A DNA stretch of 64,000 nucleotides from Candidatus Peribacteria bacterium (lineage in GTDB: Bacteria > Patescibacteriota > Gracilibacteria > UBA1369 > 2-02-FULL-48-14), in contig CALQZQ010000003.1 of NCBI GenBank assembly GCA_943349825.1, forward strand, positions 1-64,000, given 5' to 3'. Below the pieces are notes generated by a model. It saw nothing but the letters and a program-made list of their open reading frames with translations, was not told where the DNA came from and searched no databases. Shown in pieces: positions 17,878 through 26,624 of the stretch; position 1 is the stretch's first letter, and each line of letters starts with the position of its first letter. Made by a program: the position numbers and the translations under genes.

Positions 17878-19382
17878 TACGCTAAGAATTTAGTGAGTAT
17901 TTCCTTGAGAGTCGCTTCAATTTCAGGAGTGAGTTCTTTCTTTTCCATCACATCGTGCACGAAGCCTCCATGGTTGGATTCCACCAGTCCGTAAAGCGCC
18001 TTGATCTTTCCACCGATCACTTCGGGCTCGAGCACATCGAGGTAGCCTTTGGTCGCGGCGTAAAGCACAATCACTTCTTGCCACAGTGGCAAAGGATCGT
18101 GCTGACCTTGCTTCAAAGCTTCCACCACACGTCGCCCACGAGTGAGCTGTTGTTTGGTAGCCGCATCGAGTTCAGAGGCAAATTGAGAGAAGGCTTCAAG
18201 GTCATAATACTGTGCCAAATCGAGCTTCACGCTACCGGACACTTTCTTCATGATCTTGGTTTGAGCAGATCCTCCCACACGGGAAACGGAAATACCCACG
18301 TTGATCGCGGGACGAATGCCCTTGTTGAAGAGTTGAGATTCCAAGAACAACTGACCGTCCGTAATGGAGATCACATTGGTCGGAATATAAGCGGACACGT
18401 CTCCAGCCTGGGTTTCAATAATAGGCAGAGCGGTGATGCTTCCTCCTCCATTGGCCTCGTTCATTTTTGCGGCACGTTCGAGCAAACGAGAGTGGAGGTA
18501 GAACACGTCTCCTGGATACGCCTCGCGTCCTGGTGGACGGCGGAGCAGCAGGGACATTTCACGATAAGCCACGGCATGCTTAGAAAGATCGTCGTAGATC
18601 ACGAGCACATCTTTTCCTTGGTGCATGAAGTATTCCGCAATCGCAGCTCCGGCGTAAGGCGCCAAGAATTGCATAACAGCGGAGGAGGCTGCCGGAGCAG
18701 ACACCACCACGGTATAGCCCAGAGCACCATGCGCACGCAGCGTTTCCACTACTTGAGCCGTTTTGGCTTCACGTTGAGCAATAGCCACATACACACAGAT
18801 CATGTTCTGATCTTTTTGGTTGATGATCGCATCGATCGCCACGGTGGTTTTTCCCGTTTGACGATCTCCAATGATGAGCTCGCGTTGACCGCGTCCCACC
18901 GGAATCAGAGAGTCGATGGCCACGATTCCCGTCTGCACCGGTTGGTGTACGGATTTACGCACCATCACGGAAGGAGCCGGAGATTCGTGGAGCATCATTT
19001 TGTCGCGCTTGATGGCTCCTTTGCCATCGAGCGGAGCACCAAGTGCATCCACCACACGTCCAAGCACTTCTTCACTGACGGGAAGAGACATGAATCGGTC
19101 TGTCGCCTTAACAAAGAGTCCTTCACGAACTCCTTTATTGGATTGAAGAACGAGAGCGTAAGCGGAATCTTTTTCAAGATTCATGACCAGCGCTTCTGCG
19201 TCCACGCTTTCGATCTCCACGACCTCATTCATTTTGAGGTTAGAAAGACCTTTGATGTGGATCACCCCGTCTTTGAAAGACTGAATGACACCACGACCCT
19301 TCTCATCGGATGCACCGGTAGACGGACCCTCCATGAGAGCCGTTTCAATGCCCGAGAGGAACTGCTGTAGTTCTTTAGACAT
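17877..19382 (-). CDS. atpA: F1Fo ATP synthase alpha subunit
   Basis: The non-catalytic nucleotide-binding subunit of F1. The Walker A loop is GDRQTGKTT (~168-176), followed by YVAIAQREAKTAQVVETL, DVLVIYDDLSKHAVAYREMSLLLRRPPGREAYPGD and the signature AINVGISVSRVGG, which includes the Arg finger region (SVSRVGGSAQ). 501 residues, normal. It overlaps atpH by eight bases. Confidence 0.98.
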   Translation of the reverse strand: MSKELQQFLSGIETALMEGPSTGASDEKGRGVIQSFKDGVIHIKGLSNLKMNEVVEIESVDAEALVMNLEKDSAYALVLQSNKGVREGLFVKATDRFMSLPVSEEVLGRVVDALGAPLDGKGAIKRDKMMLHESPAPSVMVRKSVHQPVQTGIVAIDSLIPVGRGQRELIIGDRQTGKTTVAIDAIINQKDQNMICVYVAIAQREAKTAQVVETLRAHGALGYTVVVSAPAASSAVMQFLAPYAGAAIAEYFMHQGKDVLVIYDDLSKHAVAYREMSLLLRRPPGREAYPGDVFYLHSRLLERAAKMNEANGGGSITALPIIETQAGDVSAYIPTNVISITDGQLFLESQLFNKGIRPAINVGISVSRVGGSAQTKIMKKVSGSVKLDLAQYYDLEAFSQFASELDAATKQQLTRGRRVVEALKQGQHDPLPLWQEVIVLYAATKGYLDVLEPEVIGGKIKALYGLVESNHGGFVHDVMEKKELTPEIEATLKEILTKFLA

Positions 19383-20052
19383 AAGAAGTTATTTTTACAA
19401 TACGGTTAAACCATGAGTAATCTTTGGTGCTGCCGTTCACGAAGAGCCGGAAACCGCCAATGAGACCTCGGTTGATTTGAAAAATCGGAAAAGAAAAAGG
19501 ATGCTCGGCTTGAAGTGCATTGCGCATTTCTTTTTTGAGCTCAACGGGAATATCTCTAGGCATTTGCACGAGCACCGTGGTGGCGCCCGCTACCTCTTTA
19601 GCAAGATCTTCCACAGTCGTAGCAAGTTCCTGATAGGAATTCACCACCACCGCATCCCGAAGAGCTGCGGCCACTGCGTTCTCGCTCTCGATGACCTCTG
19701 CGGCAACCTTCACACGGTCCTCGTAAGGAAGCATGTAAAAGCGCTCGGGAAGTTCATCGAGTTTGGTCGCAAACGAAGTGGTCAAAAACTCCACCACCGC
19801 CTTGAAGAAGCTATTTCCATGAAGCCCCAGTTGATTGATCGCCGCTCCGTTGATGACTTGCATCGCGAAGCGCAGATCCTTCAAAAAGTGCTCAGAGGAA
19901 ACGTGGGCCAAATAATGCTTGAGGCTCGTTGGAACCTTCAGCGTTTTGACCGCTTCTTCTTTAGCCTCGGCCTTGCGGTCGAAGAAATCGGGATGCTTAC
20001 TCAGAAAGTGAGTGAGCTCCACGACCAGCGCTGTGAGTAAACCAGAAAACAT
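19375..20052 (-). CDS. atpH: F1Fo ATP synthase delta subunit
   Basis: Part of the peripheral stalk joining F1 to subunit b. The 225-residue protein matches the OSCP/delta fold in its second half: DRVKVAAEVIESENAVA, then a domain ending ...EHPFSFPIFQINRGLIGGFRLFVNGSTKDYSWFNRI, which carries the conserved G-G-x-x-h-x-x-x motif. At 225 residues it is longer than the usual ~180, with an extra N-terminal segment. Assignment also rests on its place between atpF and atpA. Confidence 0.88.
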   Translation of the reverse strand: MFSGLLTALVVELTHFLSKHPDFFDRKAEAKEEAVKTLKVPTSLKHYLAHVSSEHFLKDLRFAMQVINGAAINQLGLHGNSFFKAVVEFLTTSFATKLDELPERFYMLPYEDRVKVAAEVIESENAVAAALRDAVVVNSYQELATTVEDLAKEVAGATTVLVQMPRDIPVELKKEMRNALQAEHPFSFPIFQINRGLIGGFRLFVNGSTKDYSWFNRIVKITSYV

Positions 20053-20054
20053 GC

Positions 20055-20552
20055 TTATTTTTTATGAGATTTCCAAGCATCATGGATGCTGGCTTGAATG
20101 ACGTCTTCCGGCACCTTGTGTTGCACCACTTCCAGGACAATCTTCTTCATGAGTTCCAGCAGAGTTTTCTCCACTTCCTTCATGAGTTCACCCTTGCGGG
20201 CATCGATTTCTTCCTGAGCTTTTTGCAACATTTTGGTGCGAACTTCCGTCATTTCAGTTTCGAGTTCGCTACGTTTTTCTTCCGCAAATTTGCGGAGATT
20301 CTCGCGCTCCTTTTTGAGTTCAGTCTCAAAGTGAGCTTGAGTCGCAGCGACCTCAGCAGCCTTTTTATCGAGCTCTTCCTTCAGCAGTCGGGCTTCATCC
20401 ACGCTGTCGCTGATTTGTTTGCGACGCTCGTCGATGAATTTCATGACCGGCTTATAGAGAACGTAGGTCAAAACCACGAGCAGGAGCCCTGTATTTATGA
20501 AATAAATCAGGATGCTCAGCGGTTCGATTCCAAGTTTGGAAAGTCCTTCCAT
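20055..20552 (-). CDS. atpF: F1Fo ATP synthase b subunit
   Basis: One N-terminal membrane helix (residues ~12-32, LSILIYFINTGLLLVVLTYVL) with the conserved KPVMKFIDERRKQI after it, then a long charged coiled coil to the C-terminus. It is the membrane part of the peripheral stalk. 165 residues, one copy only, so a homodimer is expected. Three bases separate it from atpE. Confidence 0.95.
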   Translation of the reverse strand: MEGLSKLGIEPLSILIYFINTGLLLVVLTYVLYKPVMKFIDERRKQISDSVDEARLLKEELDKKAAEVAATQAHFETELKKERENLRKFAEEKRSELETEMTEVRTKMLQKAQEEIDARKGELMKEVEKTLLELMKKIVLEVVQHKVPEDVIQASIHDAWKSHKK

Positions 20553-20555
20553 AAA

Positions 20556-20786
20556 TTAGAGAACGAAGAGAATAATAAGAGCTACAAGGAAACAGTACAC
20601 ACCGAGGGATTCCACGAATGCCATGGCAATCAGCATGTTCGTGAACATTTTGCCGCTCATTTCAGGGTTGCGGCTAACACCTTCCATGGTCTTTCCTGCT
20701 ACGTGGGCTTCCCCAAGAGCTGGGCCAAGGAGTCCGAGGGCTACACAGAGTGCGGCCGATAACATTTTCATGCTGTCTGCATCCAT
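20556..20786 (-). CDS. atpE: F1Fo ATP synthase c subunit with two carboxylates (sodium-type)
   Basis: A 76-residue hairpin of two membrane helices joined by the polar loop SRNPE, forming the rotor ring. Helix 2 has the ion-binding Glu (E59) followed by S60 and Y64 (FVESLGVY), the pattern of sodium-binding rings. Helix 1 has a second Glu (E26) in GPALGEAHVAGK where sodium rings such as that of Ilyobacter have Gln; the spacing of 33 residues is the same. A two-carboxylate sodium rotor is known from Fusobacterium nucleatum. Sodium coupling here is an inference from these ligands. Confidence 0.93.
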   Translation of the reverse strand: MDADSMKMLSAALCVALGLLGPALGEAHVAGKTMEGVSRNPEMSGKMFTNMLIAMAFVESLGVYCFLVALIILFVL

Positions 20787-20838
20787 AAAGTTTGGGTTAA
20801 TAAATTAAAATGGATGAAATGAAGTAAGGTTTTTGTTT

Positions 20839-21705
20839 TTAGGCTTCGTGATGCGTCGCATGCACGAGGTTGTTTGTTATAAAGATGGTCGTGAGCAAAG
20901 TAAATACAAACGCTTGAATAAGTCCAGCAAAAGACGCGAGGGCAATGAACGGGATGGGCACCACAAACTGCGTGGCGAACATGAGCCCGGAGATCACCAG
21001 AATCACCACTTCCCCGGCAATAATATTCCCAAACAAACGAGTCGCCAGCGAGATCACCTTAACCACTTCTCCGATGATTTCCAGGAAGCCCAGAAAGAGT
21101 TCAATTCCGGCATTGAAAAGCTCCGAAACAGGACGCTTTCCACGAAGAATATCTAAGATCGGTTTCACGCGAATGAAGTTGCCCAAGTGCCCCAGCGGTG
21201 ACGCCGTGAACGCAATCACATGTGCCGCCCCCATAGTGATGAGCGCCAAAGCAATGGTCATACTGTAATCTGTGGTCGGAGTGCGCATGAAGTGACCATG
21301 CTCAGTCACAATATTCCCCACCAGCGGAAGCAATATGAACAAATTCGCCACAAGAATGAAAATGAAGAGCGTCAGAATGAGGCCCACCAATTTTCGTGCG
21401 CGTTTCTCGCCCACCACTTCTTCAATACGTCCGTAAAATTCATCGTAGAAAAGTTCGAAAATCACCTGCATGCGGCTGGGAATGACCCCGGCCTTCACTC
21501 GAACTAGAACCGCGAAAAGCAACACCAAGATCGTCGTGACCGAAGTCGCCACCATCGTATTCGTGACCGTAAAGTCACCAATTTCAAAAGCGGGTTCAGC
21601 CGCCAACTGCACGTGTGAACCACCCTCTTCTTCGTGAGCTTCAACAGCAGGTTGCTCTGCAGCTACGTCGGGATCGGCAATGATTATGACTTCTTCAGAC
21701 ATCAA
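20839..21705 (-). CDS. atpB: F1Fo ATP synthase a subunit
   Basis: The stator half-channel of Fo, with 5-6 membrane segments. The essential Arg is in VISLATRLFGNIIAGEVV, and the last helix has LIQAFVFTLLTTIFI with the conserved Gln. A soluble N-terminal extension of ~45 residues, acidic and rich in Ala and Glu, precedes the first helix. 288 residues. Overlaps the atpI/Z-like gene by four bases and is separated from atpE by 52 bases, the largest gap in the operon before atpC. Confidence 0.97.
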   Translation of the reverse strand: MMSEEVIIIADPDVAAEQPAVEAHEEEGGSHVQLAAEPAFEIGDFTVTNTMVATSVTTILVLLFAVLVRVKAGVIPSRMQVIFELFYDEFYGRIEEVVGEKRARKLVGLILTLFIFILVANLFILLPLVGNIVTEHGHFMRTPTTDYSMTIALALITMGAAHVIAFTASPLGHLGNFIRVKPILDILRGKRPVSELFNAGIELFLGFLEIIGEVVKVISLATRLFGNIIAGEVVILVISGLMFATQFVVPIPFIALASFAGLIQAFVFTLLTTIFITNNLVHATHHEA

Positions 21706-21977
21706 TCTTGAGGGTTATGCTTAACGTAGTCTTTCATAGAACGGATCACGAGCAGTTGAGAAATCGGCAAAGAGGCAATCAGAGCCAAGCCGAACAAAAT
21801 AGGCCAGGTGCCGAGCCACTTGTCCAAAAAATAAGTGGGTATACCCATAATGGCCACCGTGCCCACCGTAGCCGCGAGTACTCGAGACGTAATCAAAGAA
21901 TAGTGGCGGAACGCGCGCATAGTGAGAGTGGATTGAGACTCTTCTTTGGGGTGGATCATGGCGAACGTTTGGCTCAT
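21702..21977 (-). CDS. AtpI/AtpZ-like small membrane protein
   Basis: 91 residues with two membrane helices (~30-50 and ~57-80) separated by FLDKWLGTWP, the two-helix layout of AtpI/AtpZ proteins that open atp operons and aid c-ring assembly or cation handling. It overlaps atpB by four bases. The short helical hairpin and position fit; the sequence itself is weakly conserved, so AtpZ or AtpI cannot be separated by eye. Confidence 0.75.
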   Translation of the reverse strand: MSQTFAMIHPKEESQSTLTMRAFRHYSLITSRVLAATVGTVAIMGIPTYFLDKWLGTWPILFGLALIASLPISQLLVIRSMKDYVKHNPQD

Positions 21978-22000
21978 TGATGCGAAATGAAAACGGCGAT

Positions 22001-22028
22001 AGTGTATTGATTTCTACAAAAAAATCAA
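22001..22028 (-). promoter_or_regulatory. Candidate promoter of the atp operon
   Basis: On the minus strand TTGATT (22023-22028) and TACACT (22001-22006) lie 16 bases apart, ~24 bases before the first start codon at 21977. It is the best pair in the 85-base gap after uvrB. Confidence 0.4.
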
Positions 22029-22062
22029 GGGTCTATAGAAGACTTTGACAAATAAACTTCAA

Positions 22063-24039
22063 TTACCTTATCTTCTCTCGCATTTCCTCGATTTCGTCTC
22101 TCAAAACCGCGGCTTTTTCAAACTCCATGTTCTGAGCCGCCATGTCCATCTCGGTCTCCAAACTCTCAATGAGACGGTGAATTTCTTCCTTGGGGACTTT
22201 TTTAGTGTCGTAACGACGCGCCTGCTTTTTCTCCGTTTCCTTGCGGTGCATTTCAATGTCCTTGATCGCCTTTTGAATAGACTGAGGCGTGATGCCATGG
22301 TCCGTATTGTGTTTCTCCTGAATGGCCCTACGACGATTGGTTTCATCGATAGCCCCCTTCATTCCATCCGTCATGCGGTCCGCATACATGATCACCTTCC
22401 CATGCAAATGACGCGCCGCACGCCCCGTAGTCTGAATGAGCGCCGAGGTGCTGCGCAAAAAACCTTCTTTGTCCGCATCCAAAATCGCCACAAGTGACAC
22501 TTCGGGTAAATCGAGTCCTTCACGCAGCAAGTTGATTCCCACCAGCACATCAAAAATTCCCAAACGCAAATCGCGCAGAATAGAAATACGATCCAGCGTG
22601 TCCACATCCGAGTGCAAGTACTGCACTTTGATTCCCGCATCGGTCAAATATTCGGTGAGGTCCTCCGCGCTACGCTTGGTGAGTGTGGTCACGAGCACAC
22701 GTTCTTTCACTTCAATTCGCTTATTGATTTCTTCCAGCAAATCGTCGATCTGGCCTTCTTTTTTGCGCACATCCACTTCTGGATCCAAGAGCCCCGTGGG
22801 ACGAATGATTTGTTCCACCAGGGACTCACGGTGCGCCATTTCATATTTAGAAGGCGTCGCCGAAACGTAAATCACATTCTTCATATAACCCTCAAATTCT
22901 TCGAACTTCAGCGGACGATTATCAAAAGCGGAAGGCAGACGGAACCCGTGCTCCACCAGAGATTGTTTGCGAGACAAATTTCCATTGTGCATGGCTCCAA
23001 TTTGCGGAACCGTCATGTGCGATTCATCGATCACGAGCAAAAAGTCGTCGGGGAAATAATCCATGAGTGTCGCGGGTTTGCTGCCCGGCCCCATGTCATT
23101 GAAGTAGCGGACGTAGTTTTCGATACCGGTCACGTAACCGGTCTCCAGCAAAATTTCCAAGTCGTACTCGGTGCGCGTTTTAATGCGTTCCGCCTCGAGG
23201 CCCTTCCCCATTTGGCGCAGTTCATTCACACGGATTTCCAAATCGGCACGAATGCGTTCCACCGCCACTTTGATTTTTTCTTCGGTAGTCACATTGTGCT
23301 TCGCGGGGAAAATCGTAACTTCTTCCACCTCGCCCAGCACTTCTCCGGTAAAAGGATCCACCTCAGAAATTTTGTCGATTTCATCGTCCCAAAATTCAAA
23401 ACGAATGGCGGTGTCTCCGCCCGGAGGGAAAACTTCCAACACATCGCCGAGCACATGAAATTTACTCTGTTTAAAATCCATAGCCGCACGCGTGTACTGA
23501 AGGTCCGTGAGCTTGCGTAGCAGTTGCTGCATCGGCACCTTTTCTCCTCGTTTGATTTCAATGCGCAGCTCCAAATATTCTTTGGGCGATCCCAGCCCAT
23601 AAATACAGGATACCGACGCCACCACAATCGTGTCTTTGCGCGTGAGCAAATTCTCAGTCGCCTTGTGGCGGTACTTGTCGATTTCCTCGTTGATCTGCGC
23701 GTCTTTTTCAATATAAGTATCGCTCGCCGCCAAATAAGCTTCCGGCTGATAATAGTCGTAATAAGACACAAAGTAGCTCACCGCATTGTCCGGAAACATG
23801 TCGCGGAGTTCACTACAAAGTTGCGCCGCCAACGTTTTATTGTGAGCCAAAACCAGCGTGGGCTTTTGCACTTGCTGCACCACATTCGCAATCGTAAAAG
23901 TTTTCCCCGTTCCCGTCGCGCCCAAAAGCACCTGATGGTGCAGACCTTTTTCGATCCCATCCACAAGTTGCTCAATCGCCCGGGGCTGATCCCCTTTCGG
24001 CTGCATGGCGGACGACAATTTGAATTTCTTTTGAATCAT
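22063..24039 (-). CDS. uvrB: Excinuclease ABC subunit B
   Basis: The damage-verifying helicase-like subunit of nucleotide excision repair. I start at ATG 24039 ([10 protein letters not shown]), since UvrB proteins begin just before the (K)F.L... GDQP.AI segment; a frame open to 24087 would add 16 residues. Walker A is GATGTGKT (40-47), followed by the beta-hairpin region [11 protein letters not shown], the DEAD-like [14 protein letters not shown], and the C-terminal UVR motif ([15 protein letters not shown]) that contacts UvrC. Complete at 658 residues. uvrA and uvrC are not in the window. Confidence 0.97.
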   Translation of the reverse strand: MIQKKFKLSSAMQPKGDQPRAIEQLVDGIEKGLHHQVLLGATGTGKTFTIANVVQQVQKPTLVLAHNKTLAAQLCSELRDMFPDNAVSYFVSYYDYYQPEAYLAASDTYIEKDAQINEEIDKYRHKATENLLTRKDTIVVASVSCIYGLGSPKEYLELRIEIKRGEKVPMQQLLRKLTDLQYTRAAMDFKQSKFHVLGDVLEVFPPGGDTAIRFEFWDDEIDKISEVDPFTGEVLGEVEEVTIFPAKHNVTTEEKIKVAVERIRADLEIRVNELRQMGKGLEAERIKTRTEYDLEILLETGYVTGIENYVRYFNDMGPGSKPATLMDYFPDDFLLVIDESHMTVPQIGAMHNGNLSRKQSLVEHGFRLPSAFDNRPLKFEEFEGYMKNVIYVSATPSKYEMAHRESLVEQIIRPTGLLDPEVDVRKKEGQIDDLLEEINKRIEVKERVLVTTLTKRSAEDLTEYLTDAGIKVQYLHSDVDTLDRISILRDLRLGIFDVLVGINLLREGLDLPEVSLVAILDADKEGFLRSTSALIQTTGRAARHLHGKVIMYADRMTDGMKGAIDETNRRRAIQEKHNTDHGITPQSIQKAIKDIEMHRKETEKKQARRYDTKKVPKEEIHRLIESLETEMDMAAQNMEFEKAAVLRDEIEEMREKIR

Positions 24040-24087
24040 CAAAATGAATAGCCCAAGGACTTTAGCACACACCGAAGCAAAACCCAA

Positions 24088-24720
24088 CTATCTCTCGCAG
24101 AGGAAATAGGTAGAAGGTCCTGTTTCAAGGTCCCCACTGTGAGTATTGTGAATTTTCCACCCCGACTCAAGACTCGGATCGCTTTGCAAATAACCACAGT
24201 GAAGCTGAACCCTCTCAGCCTCCGCCAGAATTCTAAATGCAGGACACGAGAAATTACCCATGTTTTCAGGAGGAACTGAGCTTCGAATCACCCCAAAATA
24301 ATCCTCCGGCATACTCTCTCGTCCATCCGACAAAAGGTGAAAAGGAGCTTTCCAAAATAAGTGTTCTAAAGCCGGCTCACAGGCCTCAGGAACCTCCAGA
24401 GTTCTAGTCTCGGACCAACGATGAAACTGGGTGTTAAAGCGGAGACAAAGTTGTTCTACTACAGAAACCCAGCGATAGGCCTCGAGTGAAGGGATACGAA
24501 CCCTGGTCGCAGGGCCGGTAAGAGAGGGGATTTCACACGTGACACCGTCCTCCAAAAAACGCCCGCTGATTAAACTGTTGAATAGCACTGCATTTCCAGA
24601 AATCACCCTAACGTCGGGATGTGCATAAACCCGCATACGGGTTACACCATCCGCATGAATTGCCCTTTCGATATGGAAAGGGGTTTCCAATTCACCCATC
24701 AATGAACGTGCAGCTCCCAT
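24088..24720 (-). CDS. Hypothetical protein, 210 aa
   Basis: Not recognised. Soluble, no signal peptide, with three Cys residues dispersed in the second half. Beta-rich N-terminal half (RMRVYAHPDVRVISGNAVLFNSLISG) and a C-terminal half with several Trp, Cys and His. The frame is clean and follows 21 bases upstream of the alternative uvrB frame end, so it may be transcribed together with uvrB. Confidence 0.55.
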   Translation of the reverse strand: MGAARSLMGELETPFHIERAIHADGVTRMRVYAHPDVRVISGNAVLFNSLISGRFLEDGVTCEIPSLTGPATRVRIPSLEAYRWVSVVEQLCLRFNTQFHRWSETRTLEVPEACEPALEHLFWKAPFHLLSDGRESMPEDYFGVIRSSVPPENMGNFSCPAFRILAEAERVQLHCGYLQSDPSLESGWKIHNTHSGDLETGPSTYFLCER

Positions 24721-24723
24721 AAA

Positions 24724-24852
24724 CTAATTTCTTAAAGAGCGATGTTTACGTTCCACAGAAAGAACTTCAGTAAGCCATCCCAAAGATTTCCCCCACTCGA
24801 GGTCTTTTTGCTCAGCGAGCAGCGCCGTATACATGAGTTGGAGCATCATCAT
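24724..24852 (-). CDS. Possible small protein, 42 aa
   Basis: Opens with three Met codons and runs to TAG at 24724-24726, three bases before the 24088-24720 start. Composition is protein-like and helical (LLAEQKDLEWGKSLGWLTEVLSVERKHR). It fills most of the gap between two genes on opposite strands. No family recognised, and no other evidence of coding. Confidence 0.3.
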   Translation of the reverse strand: MMMLQLMYTALLAEQKDLEWGKSLGWLTEVLSVERKHRSLRN

Positions 24853-24948
24853 GTGTTGAGTCTACAACTTTCCAGTGCTTTGTCAAGTTTTTCGGCTTCG
24901 GGCAGCCATTTTTCAGGGTATGATGAAGACCATTCACCACGCCCCAAA

Positions 24949-25749
24949 ATGACCATGCACCTCCTTCAGATTGCCAAGAAACTCGCCCACGATGCGGGGA
25001 AAATGGCTTTAAAGGCTCAACAAAAGAGCTTCACCGTAGAAACCAAAGACGGCAATCCCATCAATTACGTGACCGCAGTGGACAAAGCCTGCGAAGCGCT
25101 GATTTTGAAAACCATCGAAAGCAACTTCCCCGATCATTCCATCCTCTCGGAAGAACGCGGCGCCGTAGAAAAAGGCGGCGAATACAAATGGATCATCGAC
25201 CCCATCGACGGCACCAGCAACTTTGTGCACGGCATCCCCCTCTTCGCCATTTCCATTGCTGTCATCCACAAAGGCAAGCCGATCATCGGTGTCATCGACA
25301 TCCCTGGTCTCGGAGAAAGTTACTGGGCTCAAGAAGGAAAAGGCGCATTCTGTGGTACTAAACCCATCCACGTATCCAAAACCAACACCATGCAAAAAGC
25401 CATGTTTGGAACCGGTTTCTCTTACGACAGAGCCGGCCCCCGTTACGCCAAAAACATGGAGCTCTGGAACGCCTTTTATAAGGTTTCCAACGGTTGCCGT
25501 CGCATGGGCAGCGCCGCTCTAGACCTCTGTTTTGTAGCCGCCGGCCGCTACGACGGATTCTGGGAATACGACCTGCAGCCCTGGGACGTAGCCGCCGGAA
25601 AAATCATCGTGGAAGAAGCAGGCGGCCAAGTCACCAACATCGACGGAAACCCCTTCAATCCCAAAACCCGCGCGATCCTGGCCAGCAACGGTCTGATGCA
25701 CCAAGACATGCTCAAAATGATGCGCGACCACGGAGCGGACAAGATCTAG
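24949..25749 (+). CDS. Inositol monophosphatase family protein (SuhB-like)
   Basis: A magnesium-dependent sugar/inositol phosphatase fold. SEERG supplies the first metal Glu, DPIDGTSNFVHG is the family signature that binds two metals, and WDVAAGKIIVEEAGG is the second signature. The ATG at 24949 begins a protein of normal length (266 residues); an open frame upstream to 24742 has no family match. Substrates in this family range from inositol-1-phosphate to fructose bisphosphate, NADP and PAP, so the exact reaction is open. Confidence 0.93.
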   Translation: MTMHLLQIAKKLAHDAGKMALKAQQKSFTVETKDGNPINYVTAVDKACEALILKTIESNFPDHSILSEERGAVEKGGEYKWIIDPIDGTSNFVHGIPLFAISIAVIHKGKPIIGVIDIPGLGESYWAQEGKGAFCGTKPIHVSKTNTMQKAMFGTGFSYDRAGPRYAKNMELWNAFYKVSNGCRRMGSAALDLCFVAAGRYDGFWEYDLQPWDVAAGKIIVEEAGGQVTNIDGNPFNPKTRAILASNGLMHQDMLKMMRDHGADKI

Positions 25750-25790
25750 CCTTGCCTAAATCCACGGTTTGTCTTACCATGCGCGCACGT

Positions 25791-25867
25791 GATCGTGTAG
25801 CTCAGTTGGATAGAGCATCAGCTTGCGGAGCTGAGGGTCGCAGGTTCGACTCCTGCCACGGTCACCA
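25791..25867 (+). tRNA. tRNA-Arg(GCG)
   Basis: Cloverleaf read by eye: acceptor GATCGTG pairs with CACGGTC with one T-G wobble, D arm GCTC/GAGC, anticodon stem TCAGC/GCTGA around loop TTGCGGA, T arm GCAGG/CCTGC with loop TTCGACT, discriminator A, and encoded CCA at 25865-25867. Anticodon GCG (25825-25827) reads CGC and, by wobble, CGU. Most bacteria use an ACG tRNA edited to inosine for this box. Confidence 0.93.
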
Positions 25868-25869
25868 TT
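25849..25869 (+). repeat. 21-bp direct repeat, copy 1 (3' end of tRNA-Arg)
   Basis: Covers the last 19 bases of the tRNA-Arg gene, including part of the T arm, the acceptor 3' strand and CCA, plus two following T. It is identical to 26024-26044. Direct repeats of a tRNA 3' end are the hallmark of attL/attR sites left by tRNA-directed integration. Confidence 0.9.
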
Positions 25870-26023
25870 TTTGATGGTGGGCTTCTGCCCGACATCGAAA
25901 ATGTTTATCAATAGAAAAGGAGGCGAACCATAGGTTCGAAGCACCCGAGGAGCGAAAGAAGCGGAAAGTTCACTTTCCATTTCTGAGCGACGAAGGGTGT
26001 GCATACCAAGCGGAGCGCGGTAT
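25870..26023 (+). other. Structured element with four serial hairpins, inserted behind tRNA-Arg
   Basis: About 154 bases without a convincing gene, exactly between the two tRNA-end repeats. Inverted repeats follow one another: 25873-25896 (GATG..GGGC / GCCC..CATC); 25924-25938 (CGAACC-ATA-GGTTCG, perfect); 25942-25999 (CACCC / GGGTG outside, GGAAAG-TTCA-CTTTCC inside); and 26003-26023 (ATACC / GGTAT), which ends at the second repeat. It could be a small noncoding RNA co-transcribed with the tRNA, or a miniature mobile element. No integrase fits in it. Confidence 0.6.
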
Positions 26024-26044
26024 ACTCCTGCCACGGTCACCATT
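26024..26044 (+). repeat. 21-bp direct repeat, copy 2
   Basis: Identical to 25849-25869, 175 bases downstream. It carries the tRNA-Arg 3' end including CCA but no other part of a tRNA, and ends seven bases before the next start codon. Confidence 0.9.
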
Positions 26045-26051
26045 CTTTGGT

Positions 26052-26612
26052 ATGACAAACCCAGAAACACTCCTCACTTTCCACCTCCAAAACAAGCCCT
26101 GGAGCTTTTATACAACCTGGGGTCTTTTCAGCCCCAAAGACCTCGACGACGGCACCCGTTTACTTCTAGACAACTGCACCTCCAAACCTAGTGATCATAT
26201 TTTTGATTTGGGCTGCGGCTACGGCCCCATTGGCGTCATTCTGGGCAAAGATGCCGCTTCAGTAGACATGGTGGACAAAGACTTTGTCGCAGTGGAGTAC
26301 GCGGAAAAGAACGCCACACTCAACGGCCTCAGCAACGCCAAAGTCTACCTGTCTAATGCTTTTTCCCACGTGCCCGCCGATGCAAAATTCGACCTCATCG
26401 TGTCCAACTTGCCCGCCAAACCCGGCAAAGAATTTTTTGAGCTCATGCTCAACGACGCCAAAGCTCACCTGGCTCCAGGCGGCCGGATCACCGTGGTTTT
26501 CATTGCAGGACTCCGCGAGTACATCAAGCGCATGTTCAAAGAAGTCTTCGGCAACTACCACAAACTCGCAGACGCCAAAGGCTATACAGTGGCTGAGGCT
26601 CACATGGAATAG
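26052..26612 (+). CDS. RsmC-like class I methyltransferase (MTS domain), 186 aa
   Basis: The single small-methyltransferase domain has motif I IFDLGCGYGPIG (~49-60), an acidic residue after strand 2 (VDMVDKD), and NLPAKPG, a variant of the NPPxxxG motif used by MTases that modify base amino groups. Opens with TFHLQNKPWSFYTTWGLFSPKDLDDGTRLLL, as in the C-terminal half of RsmC (16S rRNA G1207). Half-size RsmC homologues without the N-terminal domain are common in bacteria. rRNA modification is the likely role. Confidence 0.82.
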   Translation: MTNPETLLTFHLQNKPWSFYTTWGLFSPKDLDDGTRLLLDNCTSKPSDHIFDLGCGYGPIGVILGKDAASVDMVDKDFVAVEYAEKNATLNGLSNAKVYLSNAFSHVPADAKFDLIVSNLPAKPGKEFFELMLNDAKAHLAPGGRITVVFIAGLREYIKRMFKEVFGNYHKLADAKGYTVAEAHME

Positions 26613-26624
26613 ACCTCGCCCAGC

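Noticed and set aside
24742-24948. Upstream extension of the inositol-monophosphatase-family gene
   Set aside because: It overlaps a minus-strand small ORF and does not match the family; the protein is complete from 24949.
25774-26070. 98-codon frame antisense to tRNA-Arg and the structured element
   Set aside because: Its end is the antisense reading of the tRNA (SRTCDPQL...), a well-known false ORF pattern.
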